In this document: piece after piece, positions 24,801-34,379 of the stretch
Numbering within the stretch: the stretch's first letter is position 1
Layout of the letters: every line of letters starts with the position of its first letter
Assembly (NCBI GenBank): GCA_030141605.1
Contig: JAQGDQ010000037.1
Span: forward strand, 377,001 to 441,000
Reading direction: 5' to 3'
Origin: Tubiluchus corallicola
Lineage: Eukaryota > Priapulida > Priapulimorpha > Priapulimorphida > Tubiluchidae
Length of the DNA stretch: 64,000 nt
Translations under genes and position numbers: made by a program
Notes under the pieces: model-generated
The model's database searches: none
Told to the model about the DNA's origin: nothing
What the model saw: only the letters and a program-made list of their open reading frames with translations

Positions 24801-27800
24801 ATTGTGGAGTTTACTGATTAAACTCATATAAGTTAAAGGCAAGTGGGATAGTTTTTCATATCCTACCCCAGGTAAAAGGTAAAGGTTGAAGTATGGTAAA
24901 AATATACATTTAACACCAATAATACTGCAAAAACATTTCTGACAATTAAGTAATACATTAAAAATGTAATTAACTGCAAGTGAACCCAACTAATGATGAC
25001 ATCATAACTGAACATAATTTTCAACAGCAAAAAACATTCCATGAGCATGTTGCACTGTAAGAGATTCAGTGTGTTGTACTAATACTTGGCAAATTTAAAA
25101 TAAAAATTCAAATGCAATTTACCGCTGTGCTCTCACGAGCCCTCGAGTGTGTGCACTACATCACAAATGAGCACCTCAGAACTGAGAGATACAACACCTG
25201 TTTTTTTTGCAACGCATTTTGAAATGTGGGTGCTAGTGCCGTGTAACTAATGAATGGCAAAATGCATGTAACAGCGAAGAGCTAGCCACGTGAACGCGAA
25301 ATTGCGTTTGTGTGGTATAATTTTTTCATGCAAGTCATTCTTGAAAAAATGGTATGTTCCATTTCCATGTTTTAAGGAGTAGATTATTTTGACCTGCAGT
25401 TTAAGATTGGGTCAAATTTTCCTTTAAGATCCAGGAACTATCTTTTTACAGTATTTGCATTTTCTCTTAGAACTGCGGATCAGCTACCGTTAATAATTTT
25501 GATCACAACTGCCATTGATTATGTTTCTCTTTGTAGGACATTATATTACGTGACAAATAAATGAACTTAGCTATCAGCAATAATTACTTTTAACATTAAA
25601 AGGCTGATAAAAGCAGTATAGTATAACATACCAGTATTGTTTTAAATTTAGATTATAATAGCACAATTATAAATATTAGGTTGTAATATTAGTGATTGTA
25701 TTAGTAAAAACTAGTATTTTTTGGTAAATTAATAATGAAGCACTTATATATCAGTTGCAAATAAATTAGGTTAATTCACTGCCTTTTTTGCCTAAAAATG
25801 GCTGTTTAATTAATGTTTAATAAAGCTGGAATTTTACATCTTTTTCTGCATTTCCAAAAATTGGTAAAGAGCAGTACAATTTTATGTTTTTTCGATTAAA
25901 TTGAACAAAAATTACCTTTCAGTTTACAGAATGTTTCTGCCAATAGTTCTGCTGCAATTTTTCAACAATTTTTACTTACTGACAGGTGCAAAGAAGTGAC
26001 TTACTAAAAGCAGTCATATCTTCTGTACCATGTCTTCACCATCAGATGATGGAAAATCTAAACTTGGTCGAGATTTCACAGCAGACTGAAGGCTGCAATG
26101 CAAGAGACCTTCAGAAGCTTGTACATCGTGCCGTCCATGCCGCTCACCGTAGGAATGCTGGCACAGTTGAGACAGGTAAACATTATTTCACTCTTTGTAT
26201 TATTATGTATGATGATAAAAATGGTTGTCTTGAAACTTGTGGTTGTAAATCTGTGATTTATGTTTGGTCTAATGCAATAGTTTTATTAGTATGCAATAAA
26301 ATGTTACACAGAGTATTGTAATAATGTTTATTAAACTGACACAATTTGTTGTTTATAAATTTAAAAACCAAATTAAAAATTAAACAGTTAATTGCTTTAT
26401 TAACAATTACAGTAATTATGCTTACCGTAAGTTTATATGTAATTATTTTTTACGCATGATAAATTTATCAGAATAAATTTTTACATGTAGTAAGTAATAC
26501 GTATTAATCTTCATCTTCCTTAGTACTAAAATTATTTATGTTATTTTTCGCGTTTTAGCACCATTAAATCAACTTATAATTTTTATGAAAAATTATTTCT
26601 CTTTTAACTTATTTCCTATTTTTCATGTTCTTTTCATTCAGTGTTTTATAATTAGTGTTAATTTTTTATAAAGAAAAAAATAAGCATTTTTCTAATTTAC
26701 ATGATAACTTCAAGAAAACCAGAAACTTCTACTGAGGCATGAAGATTTTACTACAGCCCAGGAGGGTTTTATGCCCCTTTCATTAAGAGGAGTAAGTCTA
26801 CATCAGACAGGTGAACTTACCTGGAAGGATGTGGGAGGTCTATGTGATGTGAAGAAAGCATTAGTGGAGACTCTTATTTGGCCATCAAAGGTATGATGTT
26901 CTGATTAGAAGGTGTTAAAATTAGAATATTATAAGTTGCAGAATTTTGAAGAAACAGCACCCAGCATAACTTGATGTAACTGTCACAAAATTTGAAAATT
27001 AATTTTACTTCGGCAAATAAACTCTTGTAATGCATATAGAACAAATGAGGTGTTTTTGTCACTGCTTTGGAGTTCAGTTTTTAGCAGTCAATAAGGTACT
27101 TGAAGTTCTTGCTTTGAAATTTTAAGGTTTTGTTATTAAAAATTGCATGAGTAAATTTTCACCTTATTTTCATTTCTCTACGTACTATATTGTCGAGGTT
27201 AAACCATTTTGGAATGTAAAACTTAAACCATAAGCTTATGAGAATGTAGAATCAAATGTGGCCTTGCATCGCAATCAGAGTCTGTGATTCTCTATGCCAC
27301 ACTTTCAAGGATGCAACTTGCACCCGTGGACTCGGGGGGGATACTGCATTCTCGACCATGATCATCTTTGGATTTCATCTTATTTTATTTTTTTTGGTTT
27401 GTGTTATTAAGTTTTTAAGTCTGTTGTGATTAAGTGAGTTATGGTTGAATTCCATCAGCCTGATTTGCATTTCATTTCAATGTGTAAGTATTAGCTATAA
27501 ATGCTTATTAAGTGTTTTACTTTATTTTATTTTTTTGTTGATCGAGAATCATGAACTATGGGCATCATAGATGGCAGCACAATATAATACTTCCTTACAA
27601 TCTTGTTTGTTTTAGTATCCGGAGCTGTTTGTCCAATGTCCACTGAGACTGAGGCAGGGAATTCTCCTATATGGTCCTCCAGGATGCGGGAAAACTTTGC
27701 TTGCGGGAGTTGTTGCTAAGGAATGTGGGCTGCATTTTATTAGTATTAAGGTATCTATCATTTTATAAAAACCGTGACGTATTTTTAATGTGTTGTTAAT

Positions 27801-30800
27801 TATGTTAAGGCTTTTGTTTTGTTAATTATTAATCTGTGACTGGCTGACTGGTTACTAATTAGTAGATTTTAATGCCATTATCTCATGGAAAAATTCTAAT
27901 TATCATTCTGACAAAGAAAAAATGTCTGAGAGTCTCCACTACATCAACTGAACTCAGGTTTTCCAATTGTCAACCTAACAATTTAGTGATTCTTAACAGA
28001 GAATGTAGTAGCTGCCAAGGGCTGCTTTATAAGGTGAAATTAACTAGAAAGTTGAAAATTTTGTGTCATCAACAATATTTGAAGCAAAGTCTTGTAAATT
28101 CCAGGCAGTAATCCTAATTACTACACCATAGTAATAAATCTGGCTTACATTAAGATGCCAGAGTTCAGTTCAGTGTTTAGTAATTAAAAAAACTGATAAA
28201 ATTTGTTTTTAAGTCCATTCATGAGTTTTAAGTTTGTTTTACAAAATGTTTTCTTAGGGACCAGAGTTGTTGAGCAAGTACATTGGTGCAAGTGAGCAGG
28301 CTGTACGTGATGTGTTTAAAAGGTATTTAAATAACAAGCAGTAATCTTCCATTTATCGCTATTTTCCATTTTTTTGAATCTCATTTTATCTCTGTTTACT
28401 CATCGATGTCTGTATCAGTTATTTAAAACTAAATACAGGCATCTTTATTTTTTATATTTCAATATTTTAGTTTTGATCTTCATGAAACTGTGGAAGCTAC
28501 TCACTTGCTTTTGATCATCGATCCTGCTGCATCATTTGCACCAATTTTTTTATCATTGTCGTCATTTTCATCATCATTGTCATCACCACCATTGCCATCA
28601 ACGTTAATATCACCATCACTATCATCATCATCATAATCAACATCGTCATTATCGTCACCTCGCCTTCATTTGATTTAGTGGCTTCGTTTATCAGGAACTG
28701 TTACTTGTTTATGTTATAATTAAGGCCTCTCCATGTTGAGCATAGCTTATAACTTCATTTCTTATGCTACACTCAGCACTACAATGCATCATTTATTATT
28801 TATTCATACTTAAAAAAGTACACTAACACAACACAGACAAAGAGTACATTAGTAATATTAAAATGTAAATTTGGTAATTATAGTATTTTGTATATTGTAG
28901 CATTTGTGTGTCTAAATGGATAAATAAATAAATCTAATATAAAGGTAATCTAAATTAAAGCATTAATTGCTTACGTATTATTGTAGAGCCGAGTGTGCCA
29001 AGCCTTGTGTAGTATTCTTCGATGAATTTGATGCCATTGCTCCCAGACGAGGGCATGATAGCACAGGTGTTACTGATAGAGTAGTAAATCAGTTACTAAC
29101 ACAGCTAGATGGAGTAGAAGGGCTTCAAGGTATCATACTCATTGTTAAATGTCGTAATGACTTTGAACATTTTATAAAACATACAAAAATTGAATAACCT
29201 AAGCTTCATATGGGTAACTTAATGTCAGTTATGATTCCAAGTACTATCAGAATTAAATTAGGAGGAGGGCTGACAAAATATCAACTTGTTGTTTTCATTC
29301 TATGTGCATGTATTCGCCATTTATGTCATGTTTCATTAGTGATTTTTCAGATCATTCAGAATAGCTGTGCTAAATAGTTGGTGTTTAACTATTGTTGGTT
29401 TATTTATTTCATTTTATGTACCTTGGACCAGCCTTAATCAGGTGTTTTTAATCAGGTGTATATGTTCTTGGTGCTACTAGTCGACCAGACTTGATCGATC
29501 CAGCATTTCTGCGACCGGGTCGTCTGGACAAATGTTTAAAATGCCCAATGCCATCACAGGTGACGTTATTTGTTTGTATATTGAAAATCAGAATTCAAAT
29601 CTTGGATTTCTATAGAACCTTCTTGGAAATGTAAGAGTTAGTTAGGCACAATTATTTCTTGCATTTAGATAAAAATAATTACTTTCTTTTGTTGAATTTG
29701 TTCTATATGTCTTGGCTACTTGCTGAAGCAAGTAGATTTTGTACCACTGCAACTGTAACAGCTACAAGAAAAAGGTACCTAAAATAACTATGAATTTGTG
29801 ACGAGACTGTGTATATCTGCCACTTGCAATTCTTATGAAATAAAATTATATTAATAGTTGAATTTTTATAGCTATATGTTATGTGTCAGACTACCCTGTA
29901 TAGTTATTAAACTCGCTTGTTTAGCAGAAATTAGTCGTTTGTCATATTTTTTGCAAGTCTGTGTAAAATAACTTGTAATGTGGTGCCTTTGTTAGTTAAA
30001 TACCTGTTGTGTTCATCGATTCAATTTGTTACATCAGCGATTTTTTTTATGAGCAGTGAGGAGGTGAAAGCAAGTCTTACTGGTATTTGCAGCTATTTAT
30101 GACTATTAAGTCACACCACTGCTAAGAAATTGGACAATCTCTGCAATTCTTGTAATCATACCAAATCGAAAATATTCCTTACAACATTGTAAAACAAAAC
30201 TTGCACATTTTACTGTGCAAAACTTTGACAATTAATAAAGTTGGCCCATATTTTCCACTTTTTTGATACTTTATTAACGTTTTTATTGTCTTATACAGTT
30301 GTTCATGAACGTTTCTCATTAGATGCAAAGAGAAAATTAAATTCTTTCTCCAAGTAAGTTTTACAGCCCAAGATTAAACTTTTTTTGTTTTTTTAAAGGA
30401 AGAATTAATAGACATATTGGAAGCATTATCTATAAATTTTAATCTTGCTGACGATGTCGATTTGGCGCTGATTGCTCAAGCGTGCAGAAATTTTTCTGGT
30501 GCTGATTTGAAAGCATTGCTGTACAATGCTCAACTAGAGGCAATACACAGTGCATCCTGGCGGTCAAAAAATACACCAGGTATTTATTTTTACCATTTTC
30601 CCAGTATTTTCTCAAGCAGCCAATAATATCTAGAAACAAAAAGTGCACTGTTGTTCTTTTGTTGTTAAATAATTAATTAGTCAATAGTGTTGTGAGTTTT
30701 AAATTTAATGTTTTCCTATTTTTGCTTGAAAAAATTGTATGATTTTTAGCTTTTAAATATTTCGTATTACTTATATGTACTTAGCTTGTTGTTGCTCTTT

Positions 30801-32408
30801 TATTTTTGTAGTGCAGGTATTTTCTTATGTTGTGCAGTGATGATTTAAATGAGCTATCTAAAATGTAAATATGTGCAATAGATTTTGGTTTTGCAACCAT
30901 TGAAACAGTTATTAGTATATGATTCTCATAATATCTCGTATCTCATAACTCTCATATCTAGTGGAATACACAGCACCTGATTCAACTTCTCCTACTGTCT
31001 TGACTGGCAGTACTTTAGAAGATTTTGTGGACATAAGCACTTCACATGAATATTCGTCAAATGCCTTACAGGTAATAATAACAGCTTAATTTTCTCCGGC
31101 AAATGATTGTGATTGGTTTGAAGAGTTTTTATTGGCTTCAGTGTTGAAATTGACAACTGTCAAATGCCAAAAGTATTTGACCACCAAACTGTTAGAGTTC
31201 AGAGTTAATCAGTTTTTTTAAAGACTGTAGCTTATACCTTTATAGCATGAGTTGAGGTGTTGAGGGGAGTGTTGTGTGGCCATACTTTACAGTTGTCAAA
31301 GTTAAGCAGCTCCAGGTATGGCCAGCAAATAAACGTCTTACTCATGAGAAAATTGCTTTGGCCGATTTCGTGTACCACACTTAAGTTATTTTTTTGACTG
31401 GGGAAGCATTTATACACGTCATACATCACTAAGTTACTTTGAACTGTAGATTCAGCATTTTATCTTAAATGATTATTCTTCATAATAAGATTGGTTCCTA
31501 CCACAACCATCAGAAGTGTTCAGTTTGGCTGCAGTGAGCCAAACTGAATAATAATAAACAAGAAATCTAGTATCCTCATATTTGTAGATGTAGCTTATTC
31601 ATGGTTTTTCCATTCTGTGCTGTATATGACATTTATAGGCTGAAGATGTGGAAAATCTGGAGAATATGACCGTAGATCCTGTGCTTCATGATGTTAAACA
31701 CTTGCAAACAAAAGTCATTCAGGTTAATCAGTCAAACCTTTTGCAAGCCGTTGCAACAACGAAACCTTCCGTATCGGAGAAAGAAATGTTAAAATACGAA
31801 ATGATGTGAGTTTGTTTAAATAAAGTTAAAATCATTATATCACATTTTTCACTGTTACTCTGTTTTTGCTGTTTAAAATGTAAAGTAAAAAAATATTCAC
31901 ATTCCATCATGTGATTCATATCATCCAGTAAAGAGCAGGTAATGGGCCAACATTACTATTGCCTGTCATGCACTTCACAAAACTTTACTAAGTTATTTGG
32001 CTGTGTGCACTATAGACTCGCTTTTTCACTTGCAGTAAATGTTGCTAATTTTTGCTTCAACTGAGTGGGTCTGGTTTTTCAATTAGTGTGCCTGATTGAC
32101 ATTATTAAAAATCTGAATGTCTTTGAATTGATACATTTACACTTATTATAAAAGTTTAAAGTGAAATTTTTTTAGATTTCAGCAAAAACTCGTTGGATTT
32201 TCTCTGAAACTGTTTTTAGTTATCAAACTTCATTATGAACTTACTTTCCTGCCTGGCATTTCATTTGCGAATTGATATTGAAAAAGCTGAAAAATTACAT
32301 TTTAATAAATTTATTCTGTTTTGCAGTTATGAAGCTTTCTTGACATCAAGGAGTAGCAATTTTGGCAAACTTTCGTCTTTCGGGAACAAGCGGATAACCC
32401 TGGCCTAG
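9741..32408 (+). CDS. PEX1: Peroxin-1, AAA+ ATPase of peroxisome biogenesis (whole gene, 21 coding exons)
   Basis: PEX1 with PEX6 forms the peroxisomal ATPase complex that extracts the ubiquitinated import receptor PEX5 from the membrane. Twenty-one exons join with consistent GT-AG phases into 3696 coding bases, 1231 residues plus stop; human PEX1 is 1283. Exons: 9741-9842, 12655-12801, 13320-13403, 14210-14324, 15120-16093, 16365-16500, 17294-17418, 17547-17665, 18673-18887, 23628-23798, 24306-24460, 25986-26175, 26715-26890, 27616-27750, 28258-28322, 28987-29129, 29456-29559, 30399-30579, 30962-31071, 31639-31805, 32327-32408. Domains: N-terminal domain about 1-160; variable middle about 160-560; D1 ATPase with Walker A 637-644 and Walker B 698-704; D2 ATPase with Walker A 923-930, Walker B 978-983 and arginine-finger segment 1037-1040; C-terminal tail ending ITLA, as in vertebrate VTLA. 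D1 has ED where a typical Walker B has DE, as expected for the degenerate PEX1 D1. Introns not listed separately show no other features. Confidence 0.95.
11364..12150 (-). pseudogene. Decayed LINE ORF1 fragment in PEX1 intron 1
   Basis: Minus-strand pieces in broken frames. At about 12130-11930 Cys/His-rich segments ([15 protein letters not shown], then SCKNCD) resemble the PHD-like zinc finger of CR1/L2-type ORF1 proteins. At 11561-11364 a 65-codon coiled coil ([17 protein letters not shown]..., ending DKLNQYS) matches the common ORF1 ending before the esterase or RNA-binding part. Stops and shifts lie between. It is antisense to PEX1. Confidence 0.6.
12655..12801 (+). CDS. PEX1: PEX1 coding exon 2 (residues 35-83)
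   Basis: Phase 0/0. Encodes [20 protein letters not shown] through KLGLLSGEE, the N-terminal domain core that corresponds to IEVVWSHQPAFLSW...QKLGLSNGG in human PEX1. Acceptor is ACACTTAG and donor is GTACCA. Confidence 0.92.
13320..13403 (+). CDS. PEX1: PEX1 coding exon 3 (residues 84-111)
   Basis: Phase 0/0. Ends [14 protein letters not shown], nearly identical to the VEPLSADDWEIL motif of vertebrate PEX1 N-terminal domains. Confidence 0.93.
14210..14324 (+). CDS. PEX1: PEX1 coding exon 4 (residues 112-149)
   Basis: Phase 0 in, phase 1 out. Encodes [18 protein letters not shown] and [15 protein letters not shown], matching the second lobe of the N-terminal double-psi-barrel-like domain (LLDQIRIVFPKAIFPVWV in human). 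Confidence 0.93.
15120..16093 (+). CDS. PEX1: PEX1 coding exon 5 (residues 150-474), long variable middle region
   Basis: Phase 1 in, phase 0 out. The split Val codon at the 5' junction restores frame. It opens with [20 protein letters not shown], equivalent to human PAASYGRLETDTKLLIQP. The 974-bp exon holds the poorly conserved linker and the second N-terminal domain. Cys-rich pairs at about residues 260-310 (CSFCDNF, CTNSDCD, CCDY) are unusual but show no recognised zinc-finger spacing. The reading frame runs past the donor (GTAAGT at 16094) into the intron. Confidence 0.9.
16365..16500 (+). CDS. PEX1: PEX1 coding exon 6 (residues 475-519)
   Basis: Phase 0 in, phase 1 out. Encodes [20 protein letters not shown] and [15 protein letters not shown], the region before D1 that corresponds to the human IKTVFYSWLQQ...LPLVIS segment. 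Confidence 0.88.
17294..17418 (+). CDS. PEX1: PEX1 coding exon 7 (residues 520-561)
   Basis: Phase 1 in, phase 0 out. Encodes [17 protein letters not shown] to [15 protein letters not shown], which parallels human LKEFSLSIVHSWE...IFLLSPNLLQKTT. Confidence 0.9.
17547..17665 (+). CDS. PEX1: PEX1 coding exon 8 (residues 562-600)
   Basis: Phase 0 in, phase 2 out. Encodes [20 protein letters not shown] to VQIQSLG, leading into D1. The preceding intron is the shortest, 128 bp. Confidence 0.88.
18673..18887 (+). CDS. PEX1: PEX1 coding exon 9 (residues 601-672), D1 Walker A
   Basis: Phase 2 in, phase 1 out. Contains GVSGSGKT (637-644), the P-loop of the first AAA+ domain, followed by SLAKAVC and ending in VECRPLRG. 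The downstream intron (18888-23627) hosts the antisense channel gene. Confidence 0.95.
19021..19260. repeat. Three-arm inverted repeat (foldback-like)
   Basis: A unit beginning GTTGATACAGACATAAG at 19040 and reading on through AACTTATTTTTATATGCAT occurs once forward. It then occurs twice in reverse complement, at about 19110-19155 and 19171-19240. The first two arms pair over roughly 34 bp around a loop of about 45 bp. The outer ends also partly match (GTGTTATTG against CAACACA). Probably a rearranged MITE. Confidence 0.65.
20093..20409 (+). repeat. 29-bp minisatellite, about 11 copies
   Basis: Head-to-tail copies of a 29-bp unit starting CATCAGGTCGTGGTATGACC and ending AGAACCCAA. Variable bases lie mainly at GTTG/GTCG/GTCT/GTCA and GGTATG/GGCATG. 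There are no spacers, so this is a tandem array. It lies between PEX1 exons 9 and 10 and about 730 bp downstream of the nested channel gene's stop. Confidence 0.9.
21135..22841 (-). CDS. DEG/ENaC family sodium channel subunit, intronless, nested in PEX1 intron 9
   Basis: Intact 568-residue frame. The cytosolic N-terminus carries the conserved His-Gly gating motif (H67-G68 in CTHGV). TM1 is about residues 81-107 ([20 protein letters not shown]). [12 protein letters not shown] at 125-136 matches the FPAVTICN signature after TM1. The large extracellular loop has NxS/T sites and a Cys-rich part with Cys at 316, 340, 344, 346, 353, 355, 360, 371, 382, 385, 395, 399 and 403. TM2 is about 524-560 with the selectivity-filter GLS at 536-538 in the [14 protein letters not shown] context. 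Such subunits form trimeric, amiloride-type cation channels in the plasma membrane, gated by protons, peptides or force. The ligand cannot be told. The first Met is used; Met11 is an alternative. No intron interrupts it. Lineage within the family is not resolved, so no symbol is given. Confidence 0.95.
   Translation of the reverse strand: MDQCKIQPYEMSVIDRHKMISISSENANVSTENSNSFAERKTKEAKSMPRKTIFKIVSLWAAKSCTHGVSNIRDAKHNARRFFWIISFGIGLLFAVVQTSYKLSLYFSHPTEMKVINIPITINEYPAITIATTNNFEFEMVIRKLKELKDPELVVQSMIDSYLLYGETNPLAPNVTDMIQECTVTIPVKVSNASMQYFSKIYEECNITRVYYTPTIGNAFTVYVNLSNILAKNPAEISIRSIEENGINLVLSYNILNMFDTDMGNFYNVEDIHVQVAVHKIADTLVPYKPVMPGSVDRVNVKPQSIRRLPQAGTDCLTDNNYPEDIFAETIGGIYTPSTCQMSCACRYNTKICNCIPSVCPDMSDRDVPHCKLYNNSDNYACFACTNHGEELENCQKYCKISCESAMFTDTWERVQPGYKIKPLEVKAAILAGYIANQIEQNRSELHDNYELLKQVYQQYYKRNVLPDLPVNDSIFNHNAYKKYKELQDMHIAGHMEITLSVGFKEFTETDLEEVYSYTLTDLAADMGGLLGLYLGLSVLAVFEFLELLLDITLLFIRILIPKWKNSK
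23628..23798 (+). CDS. PEX1: PEX1 coding exon 10 (residues 673-729), D1 Walker B
   Basis: Phase 1/1. Encodes [28 protein letters not shown] (Walker B, LLLEDLD at 698-704) and [16 protein letters not shown], closely matching human PSVVLLDDLDLI...EHEHSPDAVQS. Confidence 0.95.
24306..24460 (+). CDS. PEX1: PEX1 coding exon 11 (residues 730-781)
   Basis: Phase 1 in, phase 0 out. Encodes [20 protein letters not shown] to [12 protein letters not shown]. This is the sensor-1 strand region of D1 and the conserved PPxQ end (human IQPPNQ). Confidence 0.93.
24843..25450 (+). repeat. Dispersed repeat, copy 1 (PEX1 intron 11)
   Basis: About 600 bp shared in the same orientation and order with 62510-63060. 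Shared blocks include CATATCCTACCCCA, then GATGACATCA.AACTGAACATAATTTTCAACAG, AACATTCCA.GA.CATGTTGCA, CTACATCACAAATGA.CA and a block near GTAGA.T.TTT. No coding content or clear terminal repeats were seen. Confidence 0.7.
25986..26175 (+). CDS. PEX1: PEX1 coding exon 12 (residues 782-844)
   Basis: Phase 0 in, phase 1 out. Encodes [20 protein letters not shown] to [20 protein letters not shown], the D1 alpha-helical lid. Human has [20 protein letters not shown]. Confidence 0.93.
26715..26890 (+). CDS. PEX1: PEX1 coding exon 13 (residues 845-903)
   Basis: Phase 1 in, phase 0 out. Encodes the D1-D2 linker and start of D2: [16 protein letters not shown], then [20 protein letters not shown], as in human [20 protein letters not shown]. 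The acceptor (ACTTCAAG) has a weak pyrimidine tract, but the next AG would give a stop. Confidence 0.92.
27616..27750 (+). CDS. PEX1: PEX1 coding exon 14 (residues 904-948), D2 Walker A
   Basis: Phase 0/0. Encodes [20 protein letters not shown], the P-loop GPPGCGKT (923-930) and [18 protein letters not shown]. The usual family P-loop reads GPPGTGKT; here Thr is replaced by Cys927 while the catalytic Lys929 and Thr930 are kept. Confidence 0.97.
28258..28322 (+). CDS. PEX1: PEX1 coding exon 15 (residues 949-969)
   Basis: Phase 0 in, phase 2 out. Encodes [20 protein letters not shown], the substrate-facing pore loop (KYIGASE) region of D2, almost identical to the vertebrate protein. Confidence 0.96.
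28552..28668 (+). repeat. Imperfect TCA/CAT trinucleotide microsatellite (PEX1 intron 15)
   Basis: Interrupted runs of TCATCA, CACCAT and TCGTCA over about 115 bp. No coding role, since it is inside the intron. Confidence 0.85.
28987..29129 (+). CDS. PEX1: PEX1 coding exon 16 (residues 970-1017), D2 Walker B
   Basis: Phase 2 in, phase 1 out. Encodes [20 protein letters not shown] (Walker B with D982-E983) and [27 protein letters not shown], the second region of homology, which is the most conserved part of PEX1. Confidence 0.97.
29456..29559 (+). CDS. PEX1: PEX1 coding exon 17 (residues 1018-1052)
   Basis: Phase 1 in, phase 0 out. Encodes [27 protein letters not shown]: sensor 1 (ATSRP, 1024-1028) and the arginine-finger segment RPGR (1037-1040). 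The acceptor lies in a tandem copy of AATCAGGTGT. Only the second AG keeps the frame. Confidence 0.96.
30399..30579 (+). CDS. PEX1: PEX1 coding exon 18 (residues 1053-1112)
   Basis: Phase 0 in, phase 1 out. Encodes [20 protein letters not shown] and [20 protein letters not shown], the D2 lid with the near-invariant [15 protein letters not shown] motif. Confidence 0.96.
30962..31071 (+). CDS. PEX1: PEX1 coding exon 19 (residues 1113-1149)
   Basis: Phase 1 in, phase 0 out. Ser/Thr-rich, poorly conserved stretch ([20 protein letters not shown]) between the D2 lid and the C-terminal helix. Called from flanking phase, good splice sites (CTAG, GTAATA) and an open frame rather than from similarity. 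Confidence 0.8.
31639..31805 (+). CDS. PEX1: PEX1 coding exon 20 (residues 1150-1204)
   Basis: Phase 0 in, phase 2 out. Encodes [20 protein letters not shown] to [16 protein letters not shown]. The [13 protein letters not shown] part matches human TRPSISEDDWKNFAE. Donor is GTGAGT. Confidence 0.9.
32327..32408 (+). CDS. PEX1: PEX1 coding exon 21 (residues 1205-1231 and stop)
   Basis: Phase 2 in. Encodes [26 protein letters not shown] then TAG. Human ends LYESFQNPKK...RPGQKVTLA, so the C-terminus is complete. Confidence 0.93.
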
Positions 32409-32895
32409 AGTTGCAATTGATTAGTTTTTCAGCTACTAGCTGATAAAGCTTCAATGTTTTGCATTCAAAGAAAAAAATCACCCAATCATGACAATTTTAA
32501 GGTTATTTAGATCTGTCGAGCATTAGATTTGGTTTTTGCATACTTTTTTTAATGTTATAGTGGCTTAACAAAAACATGGTGCTACTTAAATGTGGATGTC
32601 GATTTTAATTTACTTCATGTCATTTTTATGTAGATTTTAGTCAAATTTTTTTAGTGTATAATATAAATTTATGAATGGTGAAAGTTGAACATTTATCAAA
32701 CATTGAATTCCGGCTTCGGAGTATTTCCAGTGAACTAAATGGAAAATTAGTGTAAATTTCATAGTTTTACTTACATTAGCCAACAGATGGCACTAGGACA
32801 ATGTAATATTTATTACAAAACTCTTGAAGCAGACTAATTCCTATGTGAGAAACATCACACATATAACATTTAACGCATTTTCTGTTTAGGTAGTA

Positions 32896-32901
32896 AATAA
32901 A
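32896..32901 (+). terminator. Candidate PEX1 polyadenylation signal
   Basis: The first AATAAA after the stop codon, giving a 3' untranslated region of about 500 bases. Later AATAAA copies at 33395 and 33590 are alternatives. Confidence 0.35.
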
Positions 32902-34379
32902 TAGAAGGTCAACAATGTTTATGTGCGATCAGCACACTGGAGGCAGGTATAAAGTAAAATTTAATACAACACTCACATAGCCGACAAATTAGATCATCAC
33001 AAGCCTAACTTTTATCTACAATTTTAAATTGGTTTTGCAAGATTTGTATTAAAGTTTTAGATCGATATAAGGAATTATAATGCAGCCTTAGACCCAAATG
33101 GTAAAGTTCATATGGCTACAGCTAGTCCTTGAAGTAACAGACTCATACCCCTCTGATTACCCTGTAATGTCTGTCTGCAATAGAATTTTATGTTGTTTGT
33201 AAAGGATTTTGTGTGAATGCAAAATTTCTTGTTTGTTTTTCTATTGTATGTCAAATCGCTTACATTGCTTGTGTTTAAACTTTACTCACGGATAATTTAT
33301 AAACAATGCATTGTGCTAATTTCAACACTAGCCCCGCTGCTTGAGTGTGCAAGTAAACTCACTTTCCATTTGATTTGTTTGCCGATTGTTCCTAAATAAA
33401 TTTGTTTGAACTATATGTTATGTTTACTTGTTTGAATTGTTTTCCTCGTCTGTTTAATTAATAGTTGCTGTTGCTATAGGTATTTTAGTCGTAATAATAT
33501 AATATGGATTATAAGTCTGGCTGTACGGAAAATTAATATAAAGATTTTAGTTCATTGTGCTTAAAGAGTTTTCAGGGCTTTCTATTTTAAATAAATGCTG
33601 ATACATGTTCTATTGTTTTTATTTTTTTTACCAACTTTGCTTTCTTAGCACACTCAGCACTGTGAAATTGATGCTGCTGGATGAAATTGCATTTCATTTA
33701 TTTCATGCAAAATAAGCCCACTGGTCATCTATTTTTTGCCCTGAGTGATATGAATAGGTTTGTTATAAGAAATAAATTTAGACTGTCATTTGCAAAACAC
33801 AGACACGGAGTAATGTGGATATAATCAGGCGCAAGCATTATTTTAGCTACCTAATTTTGATCATCATAATTAATTCATTACTGTTGCATTGACGTTATTA
33901 TTAGTATTAATGAGGTTGATACATTATTATTAGTAGGTAGTATTAACGAGGTTGCTCAATAAGAAATTATTATTGACTACCTTAATCAATTGACAGAATT
34001 ATTAGAAATTAAAAAAAATCTAGATTCAATACTTGATTATTAAGGTTTGCAAGAATAAATACAGGTTAAAACGCGCTGGAACTGCTAAAAACCATGGAAT
34101 GAATAAAGTTTTACCAAAATTTTTGGTGCCATGCACCTCTGCACCTAATGATCTTTCATTTGAACCAATGCTGCCTTCAACATTCGTGAATGTGATTTAA
34201 TTCTATTCTTTTTATGAATTTGGAGTCAATTGAGAACATCTAGGCTTTCAAGTTTTACTTGAATATCCCTTCCGATTCTCATTCAGAAATACAACTAACT
34301 TCGAGATGTTCAAAATTTTAGGAAATACATCCAATTAAGTCACTCTACCTTTAAATCACCTCTGGCTTTCACGTAGTGC

